From Flavobacterium sp. WV_118_3 (lineage in GTDB: Bacteria > Bacteroidota > Bacteroidia > Flavobacteriales > Flavobacteriaceae): a DNA stretch of 64,000 nucleotides. Shown here one piece after another: positions 56,354 to 64,000 of the stretch. Under the pieces are notes generated by a model. The model had not been told where the DNA came from and ran no database searches. It was given only the letters and a program-made list of their open reading frames with translations. The position numbers were made by a program, and so were the translations under genes. The stretch lies in assembly GCF_039778605.1 (NCBI RefSeq), contig NZ_CP156060.1, forward strand, positions 3,438,001-3,502,000, written 5' to 3'. Position 1 is the first letter of the stretch. Each line of letters begins with the position of its first letter.

Positions 56354-57490
56354 ATGAACTTTAAAAACTTAAATATAATACCGCCTATTATAGAAGCTAT
56401 AAATCAGGCCGGTTATAAAGAAGCAACTGAAATTCAGCATCAAGCGATTCCTCCAATTTTAAATGGTAAGGACGTAATCGGTTGTGCGCAAACGGGAACC
56501 GGAAAAACGGCCTCATTTGCGATACCTGTTTTGCAATTATTACACCAGAATCCTACTGCTAAAAAAGGTATCCGAACTTTAGTATTGGCTCCCACAAGAG
56601 AATTGGCAATACAAATTGATGAAAATTTCAAAATGTATAGCCAAAAACTCGCATCAAATCATTTGGTAATTTTTGGAGGTGTATCGCAAGAGCACCAAAT
56701 AAAGGCTCTTAAAAAAAACATCGAGATTCTGATTGCCACCCCGGGTAGATTATTAGACCTTATGGCAAGTGGCCATGTCAACCTATCCGCTATCGAAATA
56801 CTGGTATTGGATGAAGCCGATCGCATGTTAGATATGGGATTTGTAAAGGATGTCAAAAAAATAGTGGCAAAGCTTCCCTCAAAAAGACAAACCCTGTTTT
56901 TTTCGGCAACAATGCCTCCTGAAATACGGAAACTGGCACATACTATGGTATACAACCCTATAGAAATCAATGTGACTCCTGTTTCATCTACCGCACAAAC
57001 TGTAAAACAGTCGGTGTATTTTGTAGATAAAAATGAAAAGTTTGACTTACTTATGAATATTCTGGATGATTCTTCGATCGAAAGATCCTTGGTTTTCGCC
57101 CGTACAAAATATGGAGCCGACAAGTTAGCGAAAAGGCTGGCTAAAACAGGAATCTATGCCGCCGCAATACATGGCAATAAGTCCCAAAATGCCCGACAAA
57201 AAGCATTAAATGATTTTAAAAACAATCGTATTCGCGTTTTAATTGCAACCGACATTGCAGCAAGAGGAATTGACATAGATGAATTACCACATGTTGTCAA
57301 TTACGAATTGCCCAATGTACCGGAAACTTACGTTCACCGAATCGGAAGAACAGGACGTGCCGGAATGAAAGGTATTGCTATTTCATTTTGTGATGATGAA
57401 GAGAAAAAAGAATTGAAAAGCATTCAGAAACTAATTGGTCCTAGCATAATGGTCCTACATCCCAAAAAAAGCTACTCCATTCCCGTTTAA
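56354..57490 (+). CDS. DEAD-box RNA helicase (RhlE-like)
   Basis: A 378-residue core-only DEAD-box ATPase. Q motif (GYKEATEIQHQAIP), motif I AQTGTGKT (~44-51), Ia PTRELAIQ, II DEAD (~150-153), III SAT, IV LVFARTK, V ATDIAARGIDI and VI HRIGRTGRAG are all present. The C-terminal extension of RhlE/DeaD proteins is nearly absent. It unwinds RNA structures, probably cold-induced mRNA, given the RRM and cold-shock neighbours. Confidence 0.93.
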   Translation: MNFKNLNIIPPIIEAINQAGYKEATEIQHQAIPPILNGKDVIGCAQTGTGKTASFAIPVLQLLHQNPTAKKGIRTLVLAPTRELAIQIDENFKMYSQKLASNHLVIFGGVSQEHQIKALKKNIEILIATPGRLLDLMASGHVNLSAIEILVLDEADRMLDMGFVKDVKKIVAKLPSKRQTLFFSATMPPEIRKLAHTMVYNPIEINVTPVSSTAQTVKQSVYFVDKNEKFDLLMNILDDSSIERSLVFARTKYGADKLAKRLAKTGIYAAAIHGNKSQNARQKALNDFKNNRIRVLIATDIAARGIDIDELPHVVNYELPNVPETYVHRIGRTGRAGMKGIAISFCDDEEKKELKSIQKLIGPSIMVLHPKKSYSIPV

Positions 57491-57510
57491 TTTAAAAGAA
57501 ATCAGTAAAT

Positions 57511-57942
57511 ATGGCAGATTCGTTTTCAAAAAAAGAGAACAATAAAAAGAAGCAAAAAAAGCAACAAGATAAAACATCCCGCAGGGAAGAACGGAAAACA
57601 AACAACAATAAAGGAAAAAGCCTTGACGATATGATCATTTATATCGATGTCAATGGAAACTTTACCTCATTACCTCCTCATCTTCAGAATAAGGAAGAGG
57701 ACTTTGCAAAAGCAAAACGGGCTAAAAAGGCTCAGGCAGATATGCTCGACTCTGATTTTTCAGGTATAGTGTCTTATATGAGTGAGAAAGGATATGGGTT
57801 TATCACGGAAGATAACACCAGCGAAAACGTGTTTTTTCACTACGGCCAATTAAACGAGCCTGTCAGTAAGGGCGATTTGGTTCACTTTAAAAAGGAGCAA
57901 ACACCAAAAGGATATCAGGCCACAACTATTAAAAAAAAGTAA
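57511..57942 (+). CDS. Cold-shock-domain protein with basic N-terminal tail
   Basis: 143 residues. The first ~35 are very Lys/Asn/Gln rich and unstructured (SFSKKENNKKKQKKQQDK). A middle linker (DDMIIYIDVNGNFTSLPP) recurs in Bacteroidota Csp relatives. The cold-shock OB fold is at ~84-143, with KGYGFITED (RNP1) and VFFHYGQL (RNP2). It binds single-stranded RNA/DNA. It follows the helicase by 20 bases, so likely one transcript. Confidence 0.88.
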   Translation: MADSFSKKENNKKKQKKQQDKTSRREERKTNNNKGKSLDDMIIYIDVNGNFTSLPPHLQNKEEDFAKAKRAKKAQADMLDSDFSGIVSYMSEKGYGFITEDNTSENVFFHYGQLNEPVSKGDLVHFKKEQTPKGYQATTIKKK

Positions 57943-57969
57943 TATAGTAATAAATTAAATAAACAAGAG

Positions 57970-58161
57970 ATGCAAGAAGGCACCGTAAAATTTTTCAATG
58001 AATCCAAAGGTTTTGGATTTATTTTTCAGGAAAGTAATAATTCAGATATTTTCGTCCACAGTACCGGACTATTAGATAATATTAAAGAAAATGACAAAGT
58101 TGTATTTGACATTGAAAAAGGTAGAAAAGGACTAACGGCAATCAACGTCAAAAGAAAATAA
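57970..58161 (+). CDS. CspA-family cold-shock protein
   Basis: 63 residues, one cold-shock domain: GTVKFFNESKGFGFIFQE (RNP1 KGFGFI) and DIFVHSTGL (RNP2). Nucleic-acid chaperone. It lies 27 bases after the longer cold-shock-domain gene and before a strong terminator. Confidence 0.95.
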   Translation: MQEGTVKFFNESKGFGFIFQESNNSDIFVHSTGLLDNIKENDKVVFDIEKGRKGLTAINVKRK

Positions 58162-58178
58162 ATGCCTGTTCTGTTTGT

Positions 58179-58213
58179 AAAAAGGTGTGTATAAGTTTTA
58201 TACACGCCTTTTT
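58179..58213. terminator. Terminator after the cold-shock cluster
   Basis: A 16-bp stem (58179-58194 / 58198-58213) with one G-T pair, loop GTT and T-run. It lies between convergent genes and can end the fabH-like transcript as well. Confidence 0.85.
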
Positions 58214-58218
58214 TTATT

Positions 58219-59277
58219 TCAAAACCGATATACAAATGCATTAATATTCATTCCCGCTCCTACAGAGGCAAAAAGAACGATATCATTTTTTTTTATGGAA
58301 TGCTCAGGCAGCTCGCCTTTCATGATCATTTTCAACAGCGATGGAATAGTAGCTACACTACTGTTTCCAAGCTTATGAATTACCATTGGCATTATATTTT
58401 CGGGCACTTCTGTCTTATAGATTTTATAAAATCGCTTAACGATTGCCTCATCCATTTTTTCGTTTGCCTGATGGATGATTATTTTAGTAAGATCATTAAT
58501 CGAATAACCACTTTCGTCCAGACATTTTTGCATGGCTCCCGGTACATTTAAAAGGGCAAACTCATAAATCTTTTTGCCATCCATTTTTAGATAACGTACA
58601 CTCGGGCAATTGTCGTTGTTGTACGATTTCCCAAAATGTAAATAATCCTTTTCATGTAAGGTAAATGAACCGGATATATGCGATTTTATTCCGGATTCAT
58701 CATCCGATATTTCCAGAATTGCAGCACCGGCTCCATCAGCATAAATCATACTGTCTCTATCGTGAATGTCAACCACACGGGAAAGTGTTTCCGCGCCTAT
58801 AACGAGACATCGTTTGGCTATTCCGGATTTTATAAAGGCATTAGCCTGTATCATGCCTTCAACCCATCCAGGACATCCAAACAAAACATCATAAGCTACA
58901 CAAAAATTGTTTTTGATTTTTAAAAGATGTTTAACCCTAGAGGCAAGACTCGGCACCATATCAGATTGTATTGTACCCGCCTGAACATCTCCAAAATTAT
59001 GCGCAAAAATAATGTAGTCTAAAGTTTCCGGATCAATTCCGGAATCTGTTATAGCGGATTGAGCCGCTAAAAAACCCAAATCAGAAGTAACCTGATTAGA
59101 ATTCGCGTAACGCCTTTCTTCAATACCAGTAATTTCTTTAAGCTTACTAGCTATTGTAGCATTATCTTGTTTTAATACGTATCCTGCTTGGTCTAAAAAG
59201 TGATGTTTATCAAAAAATACATTGGTAATGGTTTGTGAAGGAATATAATTTCCTACACCGATAATTTTACTATTCAT
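58219..59277 (-). CDS. 3-oxoacyl-ACP synthase III family protein (FabH-like)
   Basis: A 352-residue thiolase-fold condensing enzyme. The Cys-His-Asn triad is Cys135 in FGCPGWVEG, His269 in IIHQANEKM and Asn305 in KLGNSSVATIPSL. GAGAAILEIS and NVPGAMQKC are also typical. The N-terminal SKLKEITGIEERRY is the KAS III signature. The start unit may be a non-acetyl acyl group as in the ketosynthase III subfamily used for branched or aryl lipids; the substrate is not evident. Own transcript. Confidence 0.88.
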   Translation of the reverse strand: MNSKIIGVGNYIPSQTITNVFFDKHHFLDQAGYVLKQDNATIASKLKEITGIEERRYANSNQVTSDLGFLAAQSAITDSGIDPETLDYIIFAHNFGDVQAGTIQSDMVPSLASRVKHLLKIKNNFCVAYDVLFGCPGWVEGMIQANAFIKSGIAKRCLVIGAETLSRVVDIHDRDSMIYADGAGAAILEISDDESGIKSHISGSFTLHEKDYLHFGKSYNNDNCPSVRYLKMDGKKIYEFALLNVPGAMQKCLDESGYSINDLTKIIIHQANEKMDEAIVKRFYKIYKTEVPENIMPMVIHKLGNSSVATIPSLLKMIMKGELPEHSIKKNDIVLFASVGAGMNINAFVYRF

Positions 59278-59554
59278 TTAAAATGATCACTTTTTACAAT
59301 AGCTTCATAGGTGAAGAGAATTTAAAAGTGATATTGTAAAGTTAGTGATTTAAAACGAATTAAGTATTTGAATAATGATGAATTAGATTAGTATAGTAAC
59401 TATTTTAATGATGTGTTATATGGAATTGCTGGTATAATAGAGTATTATGATTAAAAATGTGGTTGGAATATAAAAGAGTGAAACATGTTCTAATAATAAA
59501 CAATGCGATATAGTTGCGTGATAAATCATTATATCACTACATTGTAAGAGTAGG

Positions 59555-60178
59555 ATGTTTGATTGTGAAAATAATAGATTACGTTTAAGTTCGAAGGATC
59601 AGTCGGGATACTCCTTAGATGTGCAGGAAGCTGCCATAAATGCCTATTGCGCTAAATACGGACTGGAACTCATCGCGCTTTTCAAAGACAATGGTCAGTG
59701 TAGCTCTTCTTTTAGCCGGTTGGATTTTCAGGTACTCGAAATGTTTATAAAGCAGAATAAAGGATTGGTGTAATATATGATCGTTATGGAGCACGATCGT
59801 TTTAGTAGAGATCTTTCCGAGGCTCTTTTAAAGATAAAGAAATTTGAGAGTCAGTATGGCGTTAAAGTGGTTTCTGTGGACGAACCACTTGATATTGATC
59901 CGACAGATCCAACGGTATTCATTAGCCGTGCATTCCGATATGCCACTGCAAATGCTGAACTTTTAAATATCCGTGCCAGAACCATCCGGGGGGTAAAGAG
60001 AGCACATCTGGAAGGACGGTTTGTAAATAAAGCCCCCTATGGTTATAGCAATAGTAGAGATCTTCTTGTTGTAAATCATCAGGAAGCAGAAATCGTTCAA
60101 CAAATTTTCAAGTACTACTTATCCGGCATATCGCTGAGAGAAATCACAGCTATAATGAATCAGGTTCTTTCCAGGTAA
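59555..60178 (+). pseudogene. Serine recombinase (resolvase/invertase), broken
   Basis: A resolvase-like N-terminal domain in one reading frame with an in-frame TAA at 59774-59776. Before it: RLSSKDQSGYSLDVQEAAI and LELIALFKDNGQCSSSFSR; after it: MIVMEHDRFSRDLSEAL, VSVDEPLDIDPTDP and the recombinase-domain start RGVKRAHLEGRFVNKAPYGY. The usual first strand (YxRVS) is eroded to FDCENNRLRLSS, and the product stops at 60178 instead of continuing through the zinc-ribbon and coiled-coil parts of large serine recombinases. It is therefore both interrupted and truncated, a remnant of a mobile element. Confidence 0.8.
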
Positions 60179-61224
60179 TGGATGAAAAGTATTTAATCTT
60201 TCTTGAGGACTATTTTGCAGAAAAGAAAATATCTAATCCTGAAAATCTTAAAAATATCGTCACTTTCCTAAAGAAAATAACCCTGTTGATCATTAGAGGG
60301 TAAAAATGAATTTTTTGATTTTATTTTTACCTGTAAATCAGTTTGTTGTAATGGTTCATGTCCTGTCAACCAACATGCTGGGAAACCCCCTAAAAGTGGA
60401 TTGAAAAATCTGATTTTTATATTGTAATATATTGATTTTTAATCGTTTGTGTTTTGTTGAATTGGTTCAATAGACTACAAACGCAATTTTGAAAAAAGCG
60501 AGGATTTGAAATTGGATTTATTTTGTAAATAATTGATATTCAAATCATTGTAAAACAAAAAAGCTCCAAACATCGTTTGGAGCTTTTGTACCCACTGTGG
60601 TACAAATCTCGAACCGATTCGAAGCCGATCTTGGACAAATGGAGTCACTTTGGGTCAATATTCAGGATGAAGGAGGAGAGGAGGTGTTCGATGTACTGTC
60701 AAGTTCCGAGGTGATGAAGTAAAAAATCACTAATATTTATTAGAGAAATTGGTTTTTAAAATAGAGTCCGGGATAAACTTATTCCGGATTTTTTTTATTG
60801 AGTTGTTGAAACATATACTTGTAGTGTTTTTACTTAATCAAGTTACTTGTTAATACTTATTTTGGATTGTTTTTATGGAAAACCATATTGTTGTCTTGAT
60901 TTTAATTTTAAAATTTACAGTGCTAAAACCATCATATTTCAAATGAAATTGTTTGGATATAACAGAATACTTTTTATCTGATAGTAAATCAATTTAGACC
61001 ATTTTTAATGGATAAATTAGAATCTAAAATACTAAAGAATAGATTAATCTAGATAGGGGTTAAACGATTGAAAAGAAGTTGTTAGATAGGGAGAATATTG
61101 ATGAAATTTCTAAATAAGATTCTACATAATAAAATTTGTGTCTTGCTATGTATAAGAACTTGTAGATGGATAATTATTTTCTGTTTATTACAATTTACTA
61201 TATTTACTACAAACGCGATTAACA
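60179..61224. other. Gene-remnant region between the recombinase and the helicase
   Basis: Only fragments: a 41-codon frame at 60178-60303 (start MDEKYLIFLEDYFAEKK), then about 60290-60430 with coding-like text ending CNGSCPVNQHAGKPPKSG, and the hairpin repeat at 60559-60587. A frame through 60600-60723 ends with QDEGGEEVFDVLSSSEVMK. From 60724 to 61224 I see only A/T-rich sequence that should hold the helicase promoter. Confidence 0.45.
60559..60587 (+). repeat. Dispersed hairpin repeat, copy 2
   Basis: Perfect 13-bp stem AAAAGCTCCAAAC / GTTTGGAGCTTTT with loop ATC, followed by GTA. Near-identical to 53290-53318. Confidence 0.75.
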
Positions 61225-64000
61225 ATGGATGCCTTTAAAACTCACGAAAAAGTTATAAAAGATTACAAATCATATTTGCAATCTTTTATTAATATTAAAG
61301 ATGAAAGAATCTCTGATTTTGTTAATGATTCTACTTTGATCAACAATATTCTACCTAAACCATTGATACAGTTTAATCCTTCTTTTGAAAAAGGAGAATC
61401 TTTCGATGAATTAATTAAGAAAAATACAATTCATTCAAATCTATCAAAAACTTTAGGTTCGTATAGGCTATACAAACATCAAGTTGAAGCAATTCAAATT
61501 GGTATCCAAGATAAAGGGTTTGTAGTGACCTCTGGTACAGGTTCGGGTAAGTCTTTAACGTTCTTAGCTACTATTTTTAATGATATTTTTAAGAGGGAAG
61601 TAGGAAAAGAAAAAGGAGTGAAAGCTATATTGGTTTATCCTATGAATGCTTTAATCAATTCCCAATATGAAGAAATTAAAAAATATGCTGATACCTATGG
61701 TGATGGTTTTCCTATCACATTTGCCCAATATACTGGACAAGAGTCTGGAAATGTCAGAGATCAAATAAAGAATGAAGAACCTGATATTCTTTTAACTAAT
61801 TATATGATGCTGGAACTAATAATGACTAGACAATCTGAAAAATGGTTAAGAGATTCAATGGCTAAAAACCTCAAATATATAGTTTATGACGAACTCCACA
61901 CCTATAGAGGTAGGCAAGGAGCCGATGTAAGTTTATTGAACCGAAGAATTCAGGCTTTTACGAAAAATGATTTAATTTTTATAGGTACTTCGGCTACTAT
62001 GGCTTCACAAGGTTCTCCTGAAGAAAAAAAGCAAAAAATAGCTGAGGTTGCAACACAGATATTTGGTAAAGAATTTCCGTCGGAGTATATTGTTAATGAA
62101 TATCTTGAGCCTTGTACTATCGCTAAAGAGGTAAACCCTTTCCAATTAACTAATGCAATACGGAATGGTATTGATCCTGAGGGAACAGAAGAAGATTTTA
62201 TTAAGAATGATTTGGCTAATTGGTTGGAGACGAATATCGCGTTAAAGACTAATCACAATGTATTAGAAAGGGGAAAGCCGCTAAGTATCGACCAAATTGC
62301 AGAAAAAATACATAATGAAACGTCTTTGTCGAAAGATGAGATACGAGGCATTCTTTATGATCTTTTAAAATGGGCAGAACGCATTAATGAGAGTAATAGA
62401 TTAAAAGGAACTCGTAAATCCTTCCTTCCTTTTCGCTTTCATCAATTCATTTCTCAGACAGGATCGATTTCAGTAACACTCGAACCAAGAAATACACGAT
62501 ATATAACCTCATCTGATGAGCCTTTCATTAAAATTGAAGGAAAGGAAAGAAAACTTTACCCGTTACTTTTTTCCAGATATTCCGGTTACGAATTTCTTTG
62601 CGTTGAATTAGATATTCATAACAATGAACTTGTACCGGTTATACCAAATAAAGAATTTGTAAATAAAAAGAAAGCTGAAGTTAATCAGAAAAGTCCAGAT
62701 ATAGAGGATTTTAAGTTTGGATATATCGTATTAGATGAGGGAGAAGATTTTTGGAATACAGATTTTCGTGATTTAGTGCCTGCAGAATGGTTTAACAAGC
62801 GAGGAAGTGAACTTCTTCCTTATTATCAAATGCTGATGCCACATGAAATATATTTTAATAGTGACGGACAGTTTTCTTTCGAACCTAAGTTCCCTATAAA
62901 AGGTTATTTCATTCCTGCGAAATTGAGAATTGACCCAACGGCACAAATTATTTATGAAGATAGTAAAACCAGTGATTTTACAAAGCTTTCCAGATTAGGT
63001 TCAGAAGGTAGAAGTACTGCAACTTCCGTAATTTCTTATGCTGTGATTAACAGCCTTGCAGAGCAAGGAGAAAAATTGCAGGATCAAAAACTATTAAGTT
63101 TTACAGATAATAGACAAGATGCTTCTTTGCAATCGGGGCACTTTAATGACTTCTATACAACAGTTCGTTTGAGATCAGCACTCTATAAAGCTTTAAAAGA
63201 AAATAAAAAACCTCTTGAAATACACGAAATAGCAGAGTCCCTATTCCGTAGTCTGGGATTAAAAGAAAAAGATTATGCGTTATATCCATCACGAGATGAG
63301 GATTTTCCTGATGAAAGAAATATTGAAGCACTTAAGGATTATCTGAAGTATAGAATATTTCAAGATTTGAAAAGAGGTTGGCGATATACATTGCCTAACT
63401 TGGAACAAGTAGCGCTTTTAGATATTGATTATAAAAATCTGAACAGACTTTCGGAATTAGACGATCGGTTTAAAAATCTTGGCTTTTTAAAAAATGCTGC
63501 TAAAGAGATCAGGAAAGAATTTTTAAGCAATGTTTTGGATTATTTTAGAACCAACTTTGCCCTTGATCATAAATTTTTTAAAGATATAGCCAATATTGAA
63601 GAGTTGATGAGAGACCGACTACATCCTGAATCTTTATGGTCTCTTGATTATAATGAAAAGTTGGATAAACCTGCTGAAATGGTTATAACCATTCCTTCTC
63701 CAAGGCCAAAAGGAAAATATGTAGTGTCAATGGGACTTAGATCTAATTTAGGTAAGTACATCAATCGTTGTGTGGTTGAAGCTGGTGATCAAAAAATGAA
63801 TAGAGATGCTTACAACGAGTTTATTCAAGAACTACTTACTCAACTTGAAAAGGCAAATCTTATCACAATCGAACAAGATAAGAAAAATACTGATTTACAG
63901 TATTATAAATTAAGATCGGATCAGTTATTATGGATAAAAGGAGATGGGAAAAGATTAAAGTTAGATCATACACGTTTCAATTTTCAAGCAGAACTACCTG
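61225..64000 (+). CDS. Giant DEAD/DEAH-box helicase of the DUF1998/Druantia DruE type, 3' end beyond the window
   Basis: From the ATG at 61225 the frame stays open for 925 codons to the right edge. N-terminal VIKDYKSYLQSFINIKDERI and LGSYRLYKHQVEAIQ (Q-like motif) precede Walker A TSGTGSGKSLTF (~101-112), VYPMNALINSQYEE (Ia), Walker B YDELHTYRGRQGADV (~220-234, DELH) and GTSATMAS (III). The later part contains LLSFTDNRQDASLQSGHFND (~632-651), the start of the second RecA lobe typical of the MrfA/YprA-DUF1998 group. DELHTYRGRQGADV and the large size point to the DruE-like branch (Druantia) or DISARM-related helicases. Neighbouring mobile remnants suggest a defence island whose other genes lie to the right. 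Confidence 0.8.
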   Translation, partial: MDAFKTHEKVIKDYKSYLQSFINIKDERISDFVNDSTLINNILPKPLIQFNPSFEKGESFDELIKKNTIHSNLSKTLGSYRLYKHQVEAIQIGIQDKGFVVTSGTGSGKSLTFLATIFNDIFKREVGKEKGVKAILVYPMNALINSQYEEIKKYADTYGDGFPITFAQYTGQESGNVRDQIKNEEPDILLTNYMMLELIMTRQSEKWLRDSMAKNLKYIVYDELHTYRGRQGADVSLLNRRIQAFTKNDLIFIGTSATMASQGSPEEKKQKIAEVATQIFGKEFPSEYIVNEYLEPCTIAKEVNPFQLTNAIRNGIDPEGTEEDFIKNDLANWLETNIALKTNHNVLERGKPLSIDQIAEKIHNETSLSKDEIRGILYDLLKWAERINESNRLKGTRKSFLPFRFHQFISQTGSISVTLEPRNTRYITSSDEPFIKIEGKERKLYPLLFSRYSGYEFLCVELDIHNNELVPVIPNKEFVNKKKAEVNQKSPDIEDFKFGYIVLDEGEDFWNTDFRDLVPAEWFNKRGSELLPYYQMLMPHEIYFNSDGQFSFEPKFPIKGYFIPAKLRIDPTAQIIYEDSKTSDFTKLSRLGSEGRSTATSVISYAVINSLAEQGEKLQDQKLLSFTDNRQDASLQSGHFNDFYTTVRLRSALYKALKENKKPLEIHEIAESLFRSLGLKEKDYALYPSRDEDFPDERNIEALKDYLKYRIFQDLKRGWRYTLPNLEQVALLDIDYKNLNRLSELDDRFKNLGFLKNAAKEIRKEFLSNVLDYFRTNFALDHKFFKDIANIEELMRDRLHPESLWSLDYNEKLDKPAEMVITIPSPRPKGKYVVSMGLRSNLGKYINRCVVEAGDQKMNRDAYNEFIQELLTQLEKANLITIEQDKKNTDLQYYKLRSDQLLWIKGDGKRLKLDHTRFNFQAELP

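Noticed and set aside
60585..60640. Possible tRNA end (GGTTCGA-like T-arm on the minus strand)
   Set aside because: No acceptor pairing, anticodon arm or D-arm can be drawn around it.
1..64000. CRISPR array, rRNA, tRNA or intact insertion sequence
   Set aside because: None was found on scanning both strands; short direct repeats are all coding (TSP3, YD and FN3-like repeats).

Overview
The window reads as a chromosomal stretch of a Bacteroidota bacterium, most likely Flavobacteriaceae (Flavobacterium-like). The pointers are the low-to-moderate GC, promoter elements of the TAnnTTTG type, DUF2007 and RRM RNA-binding proteins, lipoproteins without Shine-Dalgarno-rich starts, and very large DUF6443-type Rhs proteins. 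The assignment is an inference from gene content.

Layout. (1) 1-9826: a secreted reprolysin-like metalloprotease cut by the left edge, then a dispersed biotin locus: bioF - DUF2007 protein - bioD, a lipoprotein on the other strand, bioA - ketoacyl synthase, recX, a cupin/JmjC-type oxygenase and bioB. (2) 10395-31619: a tightly packed five-gene Rhs polymorphic-toxin operon: lipoprotein, 1863-residue shell-like protein, 1151-residue VWA protein, 240-residue secreted protein and a 3607-residue DUF6443/YD-repeat Rhs protein. Its core ends in YPFGM and is followed by an exchangeable C-terminal tip. (3) 30607-40235: an array of alternative Rhs tips, each with its own putative immunity gene. Tips lie in both orientations, each headed by the same [14 protein letters not shown] core sequence, with a tyrosine recombinase in the middle and a 3.04-kb exact-looking direct duplication. 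The inverted core copies would let an inversion replace the expressed tip and its immunity gene in frame, like a shufflon. I consider this the candidate undescribed system. (4) 40447-51823: a long, overlapping type II secretion / type IV pilus-like operon (MORN protein, four pseudopilins, GspF, prepilin peptidase, GspE, GspD, PilM/GspL-like, GspM/PilO-like, lipoprotein, GspC/PilP-like). (5) 52001-55681: an ankyrin protein, a decayed GHKL-ATPase gene and a small unknown. (6) 55917-58161: a cold-shock/RNA-remodelling cluster (RRM protein, DEAD-box helicase, two cold-shock-domain proteins), then a FabH-like synthase. (7) 59555-64000: a broken serine recombinase and the first 925 codons of a giant DUF1998/Druantia-DruE-like helicase, suggesting the edge of a mobile defence island.

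How it may work together. The Rhs operon would make a surface or secreted toxin carrier. The array downstream stores at least three effector/immunity pairs (a His-Cys caspase/CHAT-like tip, an HxxxDxxxH zinc-hydrolase-like tip and one unknown). The resident recombinase, or plain homologous recombination in the core, could change which pair is expressed. No tRNA, rRNA, CRISPR array or intact insertion sequence was seen.
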